A stretch of DNA of 64,000 nucleotides. Origin: Castellaniella defragrans (GTDB lineage: Bacteria; Pseudomonadota; Gammaproteobacteria; Burkholderiales; Burkholderiaceae_B). The notes under the pieces were generated by a model. It did no database searches. It was not told where the DNA came from and was given only the letters and a program-made list of their open reading frames with translations. The position numbers and the translations under genes were made by a program. How positions within the stretch are numbered: position 1 is the stretch's first letter; the number at the start of each line of letters is the position of its first letter. Positions 37,181 through 51,596 of the stretch are shown piece after piece. The DNA lies in assembly GCF_014203015.1 (NCBI RefSeq), contig NZ_JACHIB010000013.1, positions 62,001-126,000 of the forward strand, read 5' to 3'.

Positions 37181-38035
37181 TCAGGTCTGCAGCGTGCGCT
37201 CGGCCGCCTCGACGGTGTTGACCAGCAGCATGGCGATGGTCATGGGGCCTACGCCGCCGGGCACGGGCGTGATCGCGGAGGCGACCGCGGCGGCCGAGTC
37301 GAAGTCCACGTCGCCCACCAGCCGGCCGGACTCCAGCCGGTTGATGCCCACGTCGATCACGACCGCGCCGGGCTTGACCATGTCGCCGGTGACGATGCCC
37401 GGCCGGCCCGTGGCCACCACCAGCACGTCGGCCCGGCGCGTCTGGGCGCCCAGGTCGCGGGTCTTGGAATTGCACAGCGTCACGGTGGCGCCGGCCGCCA
37501 GCAGCAGCATGGCCATGGGCTTGCCGACGATGTTGCTGGCGCCCACGATCACGGCCTCGGCGCCGCGCAGCGGGACGTTCTCGGATTCCAGCATCTTCAT
37601 CACGCCGTAGGGCGTGCAGGGGCGGAACAGCGGCCGGCCGGTCATCAGCAGGCCGGCGTTGCTGACGTGGAAGCCGTCCACGTCCTTGGCCGCGCTGATG
37701 GTCTCGATCACCAGCCCGGTGTCGATGTGGCCGGGCAGGGGCAGCTGCACCAGGATGCCGTGGATGGCCGGATCGGCGTTGAGCGTCTCGATCACGTCCA
37801 GCAGTTCGCCTTCGGGCGTGTCGGCGCCCAGCGGGATGACGCGCGAATGCATGCCGGCCGCGGTGCAGGCCGCGGCCTTGTTGCGCACGTAGACCTGGGA
37901 GGCCGGGTCCTCGCCGACCAGCACCACCGCCAGGCCGGGCGTGACGCCCTGGGCCTTGAGCGCGCGCACGCGTTCGGCCACCTCGCCGCGCACCCGGGCG
38001 GACAGGGCCTTGCCGTCGATCAGTCGGGCGCTCAT
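37181..38035 (-). CDS. folD: methylenetetrahydrofolate dehydrogenase/cyclohydrolase
   Basis: Bifunctional cytoplasmic enzyme of one-carbon metabolism converting methylene-THF to formyl-THF, using NADP. 284 residues; [26 protein letters not shown] and [15 protein letters not shown] are signature regions. It is downstream of the two-component genes on the same strand with 1 nt between, suggesting co-transcription. Confidence 0.97.
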   Translation of the reverse strand: MSARLIDGKALSARVRGEVAERVRALKAQGVTPGLAVVLVGEDPASQVYVRNKAAACTAAGMHSRVIPLGADTPEGELLDVIETLNADPAIHGILVQLPLPGHIDTGLVIETISAAKDVDGFHVSNAGLLMTGRPLFRPCTPYGVMKMLESENVPLRGAEAVIVGASNIVGKPMAMLLLAAGATVTLCNSKTRDLGAQTRRADVLVVATGRPGIVTGDMVKPGAVVIDVGINRLESGRLVGDVDFDSAAAVASAITPVPGGVGPMTIAMLLVNTVEAAERTLQT

Positions 38036-38036
38036 G

Positions 38037-38660
38037 TCAGGTCTCCTCGGCGCGGGCCAGGGCGATCTTCATCAGGTCGGCCACGGTGGTGACCTCGAGC
38101 TTTTCCATGATGTTGGCGCGGTGGGCTTCGACGGTCTTGATGCTGATGTTCAGGTCGCCGGCGATCTGCTTGTTCAGCCGCCCGGCCACGATGCGCTCCA
38201 GCACCTGCTGCTCGCGCGCCGTCAGCCGGCTGAGCACGGCCTGCTGGTCGCGCTGGGCGTGGGCCTCGCGCACGCGCTCGCGGGCCTGCTCCAGCATGCC
38301 CGCCACCAGGGCGCGCAGGTCGGCCTCGTTGAAGGGCTTCTCCAGGAAATCGACGGCGCCCTTCTTCATCGTGGAGACCGCCATCGGCACGTCGCCGTGG
38401 CCGGTGATGAAGACGATGGGCAGCGGCGCCTTGCGGGCGATGAGGGTTTCCTGCAGTTCGAGGCCGCTCATGCCGGGCATGCGGATGTCGGCGATCAGGA
38501 CGCCGACCTGCTCGGGATCGTAGGCGGCGAGGAATTCCTCGGCGCCGGCGAAGCTGCGCACGGCGTAGCCGTTGGCCTCGAGCAGCCAGCGCAGGGAATC
38601 GCGGACCGCCTCGTCGTCGTCGACGATGTAGATGGTGCTGGGGATTTGGGTATCGCTCAT
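38037..38660 (-). CDS. FixJ/NarL-family response regulator
   Basis: 207-residue two-component transcription factor. The receiver has the acidic pair in [11 protein letters not shown], phospho-acceptor in [11 protein letters not shown], a conserved Thr in FITGHG and Lys in EKPF. The C-terminal LuxR helix-turn-helix contains [15 protein letters not shown] and [22 protein letters not shown] 38660 overlaps the kinase stop by 4 bp. Divergent from aceE, so the pyruvate dehydrogenase operon is one possible target. Confidence 0.95.
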   Translation of the reverse strand: MSDTQIPSTIYIVDDDEAVRDSLRWLLEANGYAVRSFAGAEEFLAAYDPEQVGVLIADIRMPGMSGLELQETLIARKAPLPIVFITGHGDVPMAVSTMKKGAVDFLEKPFNEADLRALVAGMLEQARERVREAHAQRDQQAVLSRLTAREQQVLERIVAGRLNKQIAGDLNISIKTVEAHRANIMEKLEVTTVADLMKIALARAEET

Positions 38661-40408
38661 GCGTGCTGTTCCTCCGTGATTTCCGTGGACTGGGAGCGCG
38701 GCGGGGCCTTGGGCAGGGTGAAGCGGAAGATCGTTCCGCCCTCCGGATTGGGGCTCGCCCACAGGCGCCCGTGGTGCGACTCGATGATGGTGCGGCAGAT
38801 GTTCAGGCCCATGCCCAGGCCTTCGGACTTGGTGCTGTAGAAGGGCTCGAACAGCCGGTCGGGATTGCGCAGGCCGTGGCCGCGATCGATCACGGCGATC
38901 TCGACCTGGGGATGCTGGTCGGTGATCCGCACGTGCAGGCTGCGGCACTCGCTGTGTTCCATGGCCTCGACGCCGTTCTTGAGCAGGTTCAGCAGCACCT
39001 GCTCGATCAGGATGGGATCGGCCATCACTTCCGGCATGGGCTCGGGCAGGTTCTGGACGATCTCGATGCGGCGCTTGCGGGCGTCGATGTCGGCGAAGCC
39101 GACGGCGTTTTCCACGATTCGCGCGAGGCCCACGGCCTGGCGGCGCGGCTCGCTGCGTTTCACGAATTCGCGGATGCGGCTGATGATCTTGCCGGCGCGC
39201 TCGGCCTGCTGGGAGGCCTTTTCGAGCGCCTGCAGCAGGGATTCGGTCGAGGCCTTGCCCGACTTGATCATCGCCACGGCCGCCATATTGTAGTTGCTGA
39301 TGGCCGTCAGCGGCTGGTTGAGCTCGTGCGCCAGGGACGAGGCCATTTCCCCCATCGTGGTCAGGCGGCTGGTGAGCTGGGCCTTTTCCTGCTGCACGCG
39401 GGATTCCTCCTCGTGCTTGCGGCGTTCGGTGATGTCGCGCGCCACCTGCAGGCGCACGCGGCGGGAGTCGGTCCAGGCCAGCATCCGGTGGTGGACCTCG
39501 AACCAGCGCTGGGCCGTGGGCGAGAACAGCTCCATGGTCTCGTCGGTGAAGCGGCCCAGGCGTCCGCCCAGCAGTTCCGCGTGGCCGCCGGTCTGGGCGC
39601 CGAACAGGCGCCGGTAGGTGCGGTTGGCGAACAGCAGCTCCAGGCCCTCGGGCGTGTCGGCCACCACCGAGATCGCGTCGTCCAGCCCTTCGAGCACGGT
39701 CATGAAGCGCTCGTGCGCGGCGGTCAGGGCCTCGCGGATGCGCTTGGGCTCGGTGATGTCGGTCATGGAGGTCATCCAGCCGATCTGCTCGCCCTTGGGG
39801 TCGCGCAGGGGCGAGACGTACATGCGCGCGGTGAAGCGCGAGCCGTCGCGCCGCTGCGCCTCGATCTCCAGGCCGCTGCTGGGGGTGCGCCCCGACAGCA
39901 GCTGGGCCAGGGTTTCGCGGTGATGGTCGTGGCGCCCCGGCAGCCAGTAGGGGAAGGGCGCGGTGCGGCCGATCAGGTCGGCCTCGTTCCAGCCGATCAT
40001 GCGGCAGAAGGCCGGGTTCACGTAGGCGATGCGGCCCTGCATGTCGAACACGCGCATGCCCGTGGACATGGAATTTTCCATGGCGCGGCGAAAGCCGGTC
40101 TCGGCGATCAGGGCGGCCTCGGCCTGGGTGCGGAAGCGCGTGTAGCGCCACAGCGCCAGCAGGCTGAAGACGATCACCAGCGACAGGGCGAACACCACCA
40201 TCATCAGGCGCTGCTGACGGGTTTCCTGGTCGATGGTGACGAACATCACGCTGTCGCTCTGCAGGCGCTGCAGCCAGATGAAGGCGCCCATGACGCACAA
40301 ATAGAGCACGAGCACGATCGCCGGCGTCAGCCAGTACAGACGGCGACTGTGGCGAGCATGCTCGTAGAACGTCGTCGGAATCAGGGACTTGCGATTCGAG
40401 GAAGCCAT
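38657..40408 (-). CDS. membrane PAS-domain sensor histidine kinase
   Basis: 583 residues. Two TM helices near 24-46 and 69-88, PAS domain about 105-220 (FDMQGRIAYVNPAFCRMIGW), a second, weaker PAS about 235-340, HisKA with phospho-site SLAHELNQPLTAISNY, and HATPase N, G1 and G2 boxes (LLNLLKNGVEAM, DRGHGL, GLGMGLNICRTI). Partner is the adjacent regulator. The FixL/DctB-like kinase class fits; the signal is unknown, and no heme-binding PAS signature was recognised. Confidence 0.95.
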   Translation of the reverse strand: MASSNRKSLIPTTFYEHARHSRRLYWLTPAIVLVLYLCVMGAFIWLQRLQSDSVMFVTIDQETRQQRLMMVVFALSLVIVFSLLALWRYTRFRTQAEAALIAETGFRRAMENSMSTGMRVFDMQGRIAYVNPAFCRMIGWNEADLIGRTAPFPYWLPGRHDHHRETLAQLLSGRTPSSGLEIEAQRRDGSRFTARMYVSPLRDPKGEQIGWMTSMTDITEPKRIREALTAAHERFMTVLEGLDDAISVVADTPEGLELLFANRTYRRLFGAQTGGHAELLGGRLGRFTDETMELFSPTAQRWFEVHHRMLAWTDSRRVRLQVARDITERRKHEEESRVQQEKAQLTSRLTTMGEMASSLAHELNQPLTAISNYNMAAVAMIKSGKASTESLLQALEKASQQAERAGKIISRIREFVKRSEPRRQAVGLARIVENAVGFADIDARKRRIEIVQNLPEPMPEVMADPILIEQVLLNLLKNGVEAMEHSECRSLHVRITDQHPQVEIAVIDRGHGLRNPDRLFEPFYSTKSEGLGMGLNICRTIIESHHGRLWASPNPEGGTIFRFTLPKAPPRSQSTEITEEQHA

Positions 40409-40504
40409 GGACGTGAGGGTATCGCGGTTGCGTCATTTTAGACGTGAAAACCTCCATTCAACTTTTCACATAATAAAAATACATATCATCTAATGAAATT
40501 TTGC

Positions 40505-40533
40505 TTGTGCTGGCGCGGGGTCTTTCCTAGAAT
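40505..40533 (+). promoter_or_regulatory. candidate aceE promoter
   Basis: TTGTGC (40505-40510), a 17-nt spacer and TAGAAT (40528-40533). It would produce a leader of about 140 nt. The divergent side is markedly AT-rich (40455-40500) and probably holds the kinase promoter. Confidence 0.55.
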
Positions 40534-40640
40534 GGCTGCAAGTGCCGGCTCCCGGGGCGCGTCCGCGTCCGGGACATCCGTTGCAGGGCCGCTGGCGCAT
40601 CTCCTCACTCTCTCGATCAATTTAGTCAGGCTGGCGCGAT

Positions 40641-40665
40641 GTGTGGTCGCGTCATCGAACCACAC
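40641..40665 (+). promoter_or_regulatory. hairpin just before the aceE ribosome site
   Basis: Arms GTGTGGT (40641-40647) and ACCACAC (40659-40665) with an 11-nt loop. AGGAG begins 4 nt later, so the hairpin could shape access to the site. An operator on DNA is the alternative. Confidence 0.45.
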
Positions 40666-40682
40666 CACAGGAGACACACACC

Positions 40683-43391
<2,709 letters not shown>

Positions 43392-43405
43392 GGAGGACGA
43401 ACAAC

Positions 43406-45115
43406 ATGAGCAATATCGTGGAAATCAAGGTCCCCGACATCGGCGACTTCGACACGGTCGAAGTGATCGAAGTCCTGGTGGCGGAGGGCGACAAGATCGA
43501 GGCCGAACAGAGCCTGATCACGGTCGAGTCCGACAAGGCCTCCATGGAAATCCCCGCCTCGCAGGGCGGGGTGGTCAAGTCGGTGAAGGTCAAGCTGGGC
43601 GACAAGGTCAGCGAAGGCTCGGTCATCCTGGAGGTCGAGGCCGCCGATGCCGCCGCCCCCGCTTCCGGCTCCGCCGCCCCGGCGCCGGCCGCCGCGCCCG
43701 CTGCGGCGCCCGCGGCGGTGTCCGCCCCCGCCGCCGCGGCTCTCGCCGCGCCGGCCGCTCCGGCCGCCCCGGGCGGCACGCAGTCCGTGGTCGTGCCCGA
43801 CATCGGCGACTTCGACGCGGTCGAGGTCATCGAGATCCTGGTCAAGGCGGGCGACACCATCCAGCCCGAGCAGAGCCTGATCACCGTGGAATCCGACAAG
43901 GCCTCCATGGAAATCCCCGCCTCGGTGGGCGGGGTGGTCAAGGAACTGAAGGTCAAGGTGGGCGACAAGGTCTCCCAGGGCACCGAAATCCTGGTGGTGG
44001 AAACGGCCGGCGGCGCGCCCCGGGCGGCGGCGCCTGCCGCCGCGCCGGCACCCGAGCTCGCCGAGCCCTCCGGGCCCGCGGCGGCGGCTCCGTCCACCGC
44101 GCCCGCACCGGCGCCGGCCGCGTCCTCCATGGCGTCCAGCGCGCCGGAGCGCACCTCGCCCACGGCGGCCTTCGCCGAGGCCGACGTGCCCCTGCGCAAC
44201 CTGCCGCACGCCTCGCCCTCGGTGCGCAAGTTCGCCCGCGAGCTGGGCGTGAACCTCGCCCAGGTCACCGGCAGCGGCCCCAAGAACCGCATCACCGCCG
44301 AGGACGTGCGCGCCTACGTCAAGCAGGCCCTGGCCACCGGCGGCGCCAGCCCCGTGGGCTCGACCCTGCCGGCGGGCGGCGGCTTCAGCGTGCTGGGCTG
44401 GCCCAAGGTCGATTTCGCCAAGTTCGGCGAAATCCAGACCAAGCCGCTGTCGCGCATCAAGAAGATCTCCGGCGCCAACCTGCACCGCAACTGGGTCATG
44501 ATCCCGCACGTCACCAACAACGACGTGGCCGACATCACCGAGCTGGAAGCCCTGCGCCAGCAGCTGAACGCGGAAAACAAGAAGTCCGGCGTCAAGGTCA
44601 CCATGCTGGCCTTCCTGATCAAGGCCGTGGTCGCGGCCCTGAAGAAATACCCGGAATTCAACGCCTCGCTGGACGGCGACAACCTGGTGCTCAAGCGCTA
44701 CTTCCACATCGGCTTCGCGGCCGACACGCCCAACGGCCTGGTGGTCCCGGTGATCCGGGACGCCGACAAGAAGGGCGTGCTGGAACTGGCGACGGAAACC
44801 TCCGAGCTCGCCGCGCTGGCCCGGGACGGCAAGCTCTCGCCCTCGCAGATGCAGGGCGGCTGCTTCTCGATCTCGTCGCTGGGCGGGATCGGCGGCACGG
44901 ACTTCACGCCCATCATCAACGCGCCCGAAGTCGCCATCCTCGGCGTCTCGCGCTCGGCCATGCAGCCGGTCTGGGACGGCAAGGCCTTCCAGCCGCGCCT
45001 GATGCTGCCGCTGTCGCTGTCCTACGACCACCGGGTGATCGACGGGGCCGCCGCCGCGCGCTTCAACGCCTATCTGGCTGGCCTGCTGGCGGACTTCCGC
45101 CGCATCATCCTGTAA
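43406..45115 (+). CDS. aceF: dihydrolipoamide acetyltransferase E2
   Basis: Core of the pyruvate dehydrogenase complex, 569 residues. Two lipoyl domains (about 1-75 and 125-200), each with [10 protein letters not shown] around the lipoylated Lys, an Ala/Pro linker, a peripheral-subunit-binding domain ([19 protein letters not shown]), and the catalytic domain ending with [15 protein letters not shown] (HxxxDG). GAGGAGG precedes the ATG at 43406. E. coli E2 has three lipoyl domains; here the third lies on E3. Confidence 0.98.
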   Translation: MSNIVEIKVPDIGDFDTVEVIEVLVAEGDKIEAEQSLITVESDKASMEIPASQGGVVKSVKVKLGDKVSEGSVILEVEAADAAAPASGSAAPAPAAAPAAAPAAVSAPAAAALAAPAAPAAPGGTQSVVVPDIGDFDAVEVIEILVKAGDTIQPEQSLITVESDKASMEIPASVGGVVKELKVKVGDKVSQGTEILVVETAGGAPRAAAPAAAPAPELAEPSGPAAAAPSTAPAPAPAASSMASSAPERTSPTAAFAEADVPLRNLPHASPSVRKFARELGVNLAQVTGSGPKNRITAEDVRAYVKQALATGGASPVGSTLPAGGGFSVLGWPKVDFAKFGEIQTKPLSRIKKISGANLHRNWVMIPHVTNNDVADITELEALRQQLNAENKKSGVKVTMLAFLIKAVVAALKKYPEFNASLDGDNLVLKRYFHIGFAADTPNGLVVPVIRDADKKGVLELATETSELAALARDGKLSPSQMQGGCFSISSLGGIGGTDFTPIINAPEVAILGVSRSAMQPVWDGKAFQPRLMLPLSLSYDHRVIDGAAAARFNAYLAGLLADFRRIIL

Positions 45116-45125
45116 GGGGGACGGC

Positions 45126-46925
45126 ATGAGCCTCATCGATCTGAACGTCCCCGACATCGGCGATTTCGACGCGGTCGAAATCATCGAGATCCTGGTCAAG
45201 GTGGGCGACACCGTCCAGCCCGAACAGAGCCTGATCACCGTGGAATCCGACAAGGCCTCCATGGAGATCCCGGCCGAGCAGGGCGGGGTGGTGAAGGAAA
45301 TCCTCGTCAAGCTGGGCGACAAGGTTTCCCAGGGCACGCCCATCGTCCGCATCGAGGCCGCCGGCGGCGGCGCCGCCCCGGCCGCGCCGGCGCAGGCCTC
45401 GACGCCGGCGCAGGCTCCGGCGCCCGCACAGGCCGCCGCGCCCGCATCCTCCGCCCCGGCCGCCGCGCCGGCGGCTGCGGCTCCCGCGCCCGCGCAGTTC
45501 TCGGGCACGGCCGAGGGCGAATACGACGTCCTGGTGCTGGGCGCGGGCCCCGGCGGCTATTCGGCCGCCTTCCGCGCCGCCGACCTGGGCCTGAAAGTCG
45601 TCCTGGTGGAGCGCTACGCCACCCTGGGCGGCGTCTGCCTGAACGTCGGCTGCATTCCGTCCAAGGCCCTGCTGCACACCGTCGGCGTGCTGGAAGAAGC
45701 CAGGTCCCTGGCCGCCCACGGCATCGCCTTCGGCGAGCCGGCGATCGACCTGGACAAGCTGCGCGGCTACAAGGATTCCGTGGTGGGCAAGCTCACCGGC
45801 GGCCTGGCCGGCATGGCCAAGGCCCGCAAGGTCACGGTCATCCAGGGCGTGGGCACCTTCGCCGATCCGCACCACCTGACGGTGGCCAAGGCCGATGGCG
45901 GGCAGACCACGGTCAAGTTCGCCTCGGCCATCATCGCCGCCGGCAGCCAGTCGGTGAAGCTGCCGTTCCTGCCGGACGATCCGCGCATCGTCGACTCCAC
46001 CGGCGCGCTGGCCCTGAAATCGGTGCCCAAGCGCATGCTGATCGTCGGCGGCGGCATCATCGGCCTGGAAATGGGCACGGTCTACTCCGCGCTGGGCGCG
46101 CGCCTGGACGTGGTGGAAATGCTGCCCACCCTGATGACGGGCGCCGACCGCGACCTGGTCAAGGTCTGGGACAAGATGAACGCCAGGCGCTTCGACCACG
46201 TCATGCTCAACACCAGGACGGTGGCCGCCGAGGCGAAGGACGACGGCATCTGGGTCACCTTCGAGGGCGCGGCCGCGCCCAAGGAGCCCCAGCGCTACGA
46301 CCTGGTGCTGCAGGCCGTCGGCCGTTCGCCCAACGGCCGGAAGATCGGCGCGGAGAACGCCGGCGTGGCGGTGTCCGAGCGGGGTTTCATCGCCGTGGAC
46401 AAGCAGATGCGCACCAACGTGCCGCACATCTACGCCATCGGCGACGTCGTGGGCCAGCCCATGCTGGCGCACAAGGCCGTCCACGAGGCCCACGTGGCCG
46501 CCGAAGTCATCGCCGGCCACAAGGCCTACTTCGACGCGCGCGTGATCCCCTCGGTGGCCTATACGGATCCCGAGGTGGCCTGGGTCGGCCTGACCGAGGA
46601 CGCCGCCAAGCAGGACGGCATCGCCGTCAAGAAGGGCCTGTTCCCCTGGCAGGCCTCGGGCCGCGCCATCGCCAACGGCCGCGACGAGGGCTTCACCAAG
46701 CTGCTGTTCGACGCGGAAACCGGCCGCATCCTGGGCGGCGGGATCGTGGGCACGCATGCGGGCGACCTGATCGGCGAAGTCGCCCTGGCCATCGAGATGG
46801 GCGCGGATTCCGTGGACATCGGCAAGACCATCCACCCGCACCCGACGCTGGGCGAGTCGATCGGCATGGCCGCCGAAGTCGCCGACGGCCATTGCACGGA
46901 CGTGCCGCCCGCGCGGAAGAAGTAA
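45126..46925 (+). CDS. lpdA: dihydrolipoamide dehydrogenase E3 with N-terminal lipoyl domain
   Basis: Flavoprotein that reoxidises lipoamide with NAD. 599 residues: a lipoyl domain (about 1-75), an Ala/Pro linker to about 130, then the reductase, with [14 protein letters not shown], redox disulfide [15 protein letters not shown] and catalytic HPHPTLGE. The lipoyl domain closely matches the second one in aceF. Such fusions are known in betaproteobacteria and Neisseria. It is 10 nt after aceF and ends the operon. Confidence 0.97.
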   Translation: MSLIDLNVPDIGDFDAVEIIEILVKVGDTVQPEQSLITVESDKASMEIPAEQGGVVKEILVKLGDKVSQGTPIVRIEAAGGGAAPAAPAQASTPAQAPAPAQAAAPASSAPAAAPAAAAPAPAQFSGTAEGEYDVLVLGAGPGGYSAAFRAADLGLKVVLVERYATLGGVCLNVGCIPSKALLHTVGVLEEARSLAAHGIAFGEPAIDLDKLRGYKDSVVGKLTGGLAGMAKARKVTVIQGVGTFADPHHLTVAKADGGQTTVKFASAIIAAGSQSVKLPFLPDDPRIVDSTGALALKSVPKRMLIVGGGIIGLEMGTVYSALGARLDVVEMLPTLMTGADRDLVKVWDKMNARRFDHVMLNTRTVAAEAKDDGIWVTFEGAAAPKEPQRYDLVLQAVGRSPNGRKIGAENAGVAVSERGFIAVDKQMRTNVPHIYAIGDVVGQPMLAHKAVHEAHVAAEVIAGHKAYFDARVIPSVAYTDPEVAWVGLTEDAAKQDGIAVKKGLFPWQASGRAIANGRDEGFTKLLFDAETGRILGGGIVGTHAGDLIGEVALAIEMGADSVDIGKTIHPHPTLGESIGMAAEVADGHCTDVPPARKK

Positions 46926-46927
46926 GG

Positions 46928-47040
46928 GCCCCCACGCTGCGCAGCCTTCGGCCGCTTGCTGCCCCCCAAGGGGGCCCTCCGGCCTTGGGGCGGCCCGGCG
47001 GCCGGAGTCCGCCCACCTCGCCGCCTGCAGGCGGCGAGGG
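46928..47040. repeat. composite intergenic repeat after lpdA
   Basis: GCCCCCACGCTGCGC begins a common Burkholderiales-style intergenic repeat. It contains a GCCCCC/GGGGGC hairpin (46961-46975) and CCCCAAGG/CCTTGGGG arms. It ends with a perfect 24-nt palindrome whose half is CCTCGCCGCCTG (47016-47039), resembling the GAGGTGG/GCGGC end of the other element. Confidence 0.7.
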
Positions 47041-47080
47041 ACCTCCTTGCGGACAGCAGGGATGCCCGGCCTGTCCCCGA

Positions 47081-47118
47081 ACGGCAGGTGCTAATATCGG
47101 CACCTGCCGTTTTTCTTT
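47081..47118 (+). terminator. intrinsic terminator of the aceE-aceF-lpdA operon
   Basis: An 11-bp perfect stem ACGGCAGGTGC/GCACCTGCCGT around an 8-nt loop, followed by a T-rich run (TTTTCTTTC). It is the clearest intrinsic terminator in the window. It ends 18 nt before the folC start, so it could also act as a folC attenuator. Confidence 0.85.
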
Positions 47119-47136
47119 CACCCCCATCCTCATTCC

Positions 47137-48549
47137 ATGTCCATTTCCGCTCCCGCCCAGGGCGCCGCGCTCGCCGACTGGCTGGCCTATCTCGAAACCC
47201 TGCACCCGAAACCCATCGACCTGGGCCTGGAACGCATCCGCGCCGTGGCCGTCCGCCTGAACCTGTCCCTGGACTGCGTCAAGATCACCGTGGCCGGCAC
47301 CAACGGCAAGGGTTCCACCTGCGCGATGCTGGAATCCATCCTGCTCACCGCCGGCTACAAGGTCGGCAAATACACCTCGCCCCACCTGCTGCGCTTCAAC
47401 GAGCGCATCCGCGTGAACGGCGAGGAGGCCTCCGACGCGGACATCGTGGCGCGGCTCGAACGCATCGAGGCGGCGCGCGAGGGCGTCACCCTGACGTACT
47501 TCGAGATGACCACGCTGGCGGCCCTGCTGCTGTTCCAGGACGCCCGGCTGGACGTCGCGGTGCTGGAGGTCGGCCTGGGCGGCCGGCTGGACGCGGTCAA
47601 CCTGATCGACGCCGACTGCGCCATCCTGACCAGCGTGGATCTGGACCACATGCAATACCTGGGCGACACCCGCGAGGCGATCGGCCGGGAAAAGGCCCAC
47701 GTCTTCCGTCCCGGCCGGCCCGCCATCTGCGCCGATCCGGTGCCGCCCCAGACCGTGATCGACCACGCCCAGGCGATCGGCGCCGACCTCTGGCGCGTCG
47801 GGGTCGATTTCAACTATTCCGGCGACCGCCAGCAATGGGCCTACGGCGGCCGCTCGCAGCGCCGCAACGCGCTGGGCTATCCCGCCCTGCGCGGCGCCAA
47901 CCAGCTGCTGAACGCCTCGGCGGCCCTGGCGGCCCTGGAGGCCCTGCGCGACCGCCTGGTGGTCACGCAGCAGGACGTGCGCCAGGGCCTGCTGCACGTC
48001 AGCCTGCCGGGCCGCATGCAGATCCTGCCCGGCCTGCCCGCCACCATCCTGGACGTGGGGCACAATCCCCACGCGGCCTCGGCGCTGGGCCAGAACCTGG
48101 ACAGCATGGGCCATTATCCGCATACCTACGCGGTGGTCGGCATGCTGCGCGACAAGGATATCGAGGCCACGCTGTCGCGCCTGTCGCGGCGCGTGGACCG
48201 CTGGCTGTGCGCCACGCTGGGCGGGCCGCGCGGCACCTCCGCGCAGGAACTGGCCGCCATCGTGCGCCGCATCGGCGGCGAACAGGCGCCGGTCGATCCC
48301 TTCATCGCCCAGACCAGCGAAATCGTCCGGCCCTCGGGCGAGCACAAGCCGGGCGTGCGGGCCGCGCCCCGGCCCGCCGTGGCCGCCCGGGACGTGCAGG
48401 TATCCACATTTGACAGTCCGGAACAAGCCTTTGCCGAGGCCAGGAGGCTGGCGACCGACAATGATAGAATCCTCGTGTTCGGATCGTTTGCCACGGTCGG
48501 CCCCGTGCTCGACCTCCTGCGCCGCGAAGGCCGGGATGTCCTAGCCTGA
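47137..48549 (+). CDS. folC: folylpolyglutamate/dihydrofolate synthase
   Basis: ATP-dependent ligase adding glutamate to folates and making dihydrofolate. 470 residues. P-loop VAGTNGKGSTCAMLES, KYTSPHLLRFNERI and the LTSVDLDHMQYLG metal region are present, and ILDVGHNPHAA marks the C-terminal domain. A roughly 30-residue Arg/Pro/Ala-rich insertion (about 390-420) precedes the final strand. No clear ribosome site precedes the ATG. Followed by SPOR, cvpA and purF as in many proteobacteria. Confidence 0.96.
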   Translation: MSISAPAQGAALADWLAYLETLHPKPIDLGLERIRAVAVRLNLSLDCVKITVAGTNGKGSTCAMLESILLTAGYKVGKYTSPHLLRFNERIRVNGEEASDADIVARLERIEAAREGVTLTYFEMTTLAALLLFQDARLDVAVLEVGLGGRLDAVNLIDADCAILTSVDLDHMQYLGDTREAIGREKAHVFRPGRPAICADPVPPQTVIDHAQAIGADLWRVGVDFNYSGDRQQWAYGGRSQRRNALGYPALRGANQLLNASAALAALEALRDRLVVTQQDVRQGLLHVSLPGRMQILPGLPATILDVGHNPHAASALGQNLDSMGHYPHTYAVVGMLRDKDIEATLSRLSRRVDRWLCATLGGPRGTSAQELAAIVRRIGGEQAPVDPFIAQTSEIVRPSGEHKPGVRAAPRPAVAARDVQVSTFDSPEQAFAEARRLATDNDRILVFGSFATVGPVLDLLRREGRDVLA

Positions 48550-48594
48550 TCGGGCCGGAGGCCGGTCCGCCACTTTTGATGGGTTGGCTGCACG

Positions 48595-49449
48595 ATGCTT
48601 TTTCGCAAGGGAACCGAAACGGGACAACGCGCTCCGGCACGATCCGCCGGCACCGAGGCCCAGCTCCGTGAACTGCGCGTGAAAGCCCGCCGCCGCCTGA
48701 TCGGCGCGCTGGCGCTGGTGCTGGCGGCCGTCATCGTCGTGCCCTGGCTGTTCGACGAGCCCGTGCCCGACGACACGCATGCCCCGATCGTGGTGCCGGC
48801 GCCCGTCGCCGGCCTGCCGCCGGCCGCCGAGCCCGCCCCCGCCCAGACCGACGCGGCCTCGGGCGCCGTCCAGGCCGACCCCGCCCAGACCGATGCCGCC
48901 CCGGCCGACCATCCGGCCGGCGCGGCCTCCGCGCCCGGCGTCGGAGAGCCCGCCGACGCGCTCCAGGCCTCCGGCCAGGCGCAGCCGCCGGCGGCCTCCG
49001 CCGCGCCCGGACCCGCTCCCGCGGCGCCGCCGGCCCCGGCCCCGGCCCAGCCCGCGCCGCCGCGCGAAAAACCCGCCGAGCCCGCCCGGCCCGCCGACAA
49101 GCCCGCCGCGGAACGCGCGCCGGCCGGCCGCACCGACGACGGCTCGGTCGCCCTGGCCCTGCTGGCCGGCAAGACGCCTTCCGCGGCCCGGTCCGAGGCC
49201 AAGCCCGCCGCGGGGGGACGCTACTACCTCCAGGTCGCCGCCTACACCACCGAGCAGGACGCCCAGGCGCGGCGCGACAGCCTGCGCCAGGCCGGCGTCA
49301 GCGACGCCTACGTCGAACGCGGCCAGTCCAACGGCCGCACCGTCTACCGGCTGCGGGTGGGGCCCTTCGGCTCCCACGAGGCCGCCCAGGCGGCCCAGGC
49401 CCGGCTGCGGGCGCTGGGCTACCAGAACGGCCTGATCTCCGGCAAGTGA
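48595..49449 (+). CDS. SPOR-domain inner-membrane protein (DedD-like)
   Basis: Division-associated protein binding denuded septal peptidoglycan. 284 residues: cytoplasmic Arg-rich N terminus, one TM helix (about 39-57), a long Pro/Ala-rich periplasmic linker and a C-terminal SPOR domain (YYLQVAAYTTEQDAQARR to the end). It occupies the dedD position between folC and cvpA. Overlaps the cvpA GTG start by 4 bp. Confidence 0.93.
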   Translation: MLFRKGTETGQRAPARSAGTEAQLRELRVKARRRLIGALALVLAAVIVVPWLFDEPVPDDTHAPIVVPAPVAGLPPAAEPAPAQTDAASGAVQADPAQTDAAPADHPAGAASAPGVGEPADALQASGQAQPPAASAAPGPAPAAPPAPAPAQPAPPREKPAEPARPADKPAAERAPAGRTDDGSVALALLAGKTPSAARSEAKPAAGGRYYLQVAAYTTEQDAQARRDSLRQAGVSDAYVERGQSNGRTVYRLRVGPFGSHEAAQAAQARLRALGYQNGLISGK

Positions 49450-49934
49450 CCAGCTTCGACTACTTCGTCCTGGCCGTCGTGGCCGTCTCGGCCCTGATCG
49501 GCCTGCTGCGCGGCTTCCTGCGCGAAGTCCTGTCCCTGGTCGCCTACCTCGCCGCCTTCGTGGCCGCCATCTGGTGGGGGCCGGCGGCATCGGACTGGCT
49601 GCTGGGCCTGATCGACAACGGCCTGCTGCGCACGCTGGCCGCCTACGGGGCGGTCTTCATCCTGGCGCTCCTGCTGGTCGGCCTGCTCAACATGGCGCTG
49701 GGCGCGCTGGTGGACCGCACCGGCCTGACGCCGGCCGACCACGGCCTGGGCGCGGTGTTCGGCGCGGTGCGCGGCGTCGTGCTGGTCCTCGCCCTGGTGG
49801 GCCTGGCGGGCTACACTCAGCTCCCCCAGGAACCCTGGTGGCGGGACGCGCGCACCTCGGCCGCGGCCGTCCGGGGCTTCCAACACGTCAAATCGCTGCT
49901 GCCCGCCGAGGTGGCCGAACTGCTTCCCTATTAG
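49446..49934 (+). CDS. cvpA: CvpA family membrane protein
   Basis: Inner-membrane protein with four hydrophobic segments, 162 residues, needed for colicin V production and envelope stress tolerance in E. coli. FDYFVLAVVAVSALIGLLRG and FREVL-like opening motifs fit. GTG start overlaps the SPOR stop (GTGA). Next to purF as in E. coli. Confidence 0.94.
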   Translation: MTSFDYFVLAVVAVSALIGLLRGFLREVLSLVAYLAAFVAAIWWGPAASDWLLGLIDNGLLRTLAAYGAVFILALLLVGLLNMALGALVDRTGLTPADHGLGAVFGAVRGVVLVLALVGLAGYTQLPQEPWWRDARTSAAAVRGFQHVKSLLPAEVAELLPY

Positions 49935-50003
49935 CTTCCCTATTAGCCAGCCAGCCAGGATCCATTCCCGGCCGGGATCCCTACTCAGGAATTCATTCTC
50001 ATC

Positions 50004-51493
<1,490 letters not shown>

Positions 51494-51506
<13 letters not shown>

Positions 51507-51573
51507 CACGGGACAGTCCCTGCGGACCGTCCCGTGCGGAACGAATCCGAGCGGCTTGCAAGCCGCGAGGTGG
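51494..51573 (+). repeat. intergenic hairpin-palindrome element, single copy
   Basis: GGATGAG (51494-51500) inside purF, then a 13-bp stem CACGGGACAGTCC/GGACCGTCCCGTG (51507-51536, one A-C mismatch), CGAATCCGA, palindrome GCGGCTTGCAAGCCGC and GAGGTGG. It separates convergent purF and dsbB and may terminate both. Confidence 0.85.
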
Positions 51574-51596
51574 AGAGCCGCAGTACCGCCCGGGGT

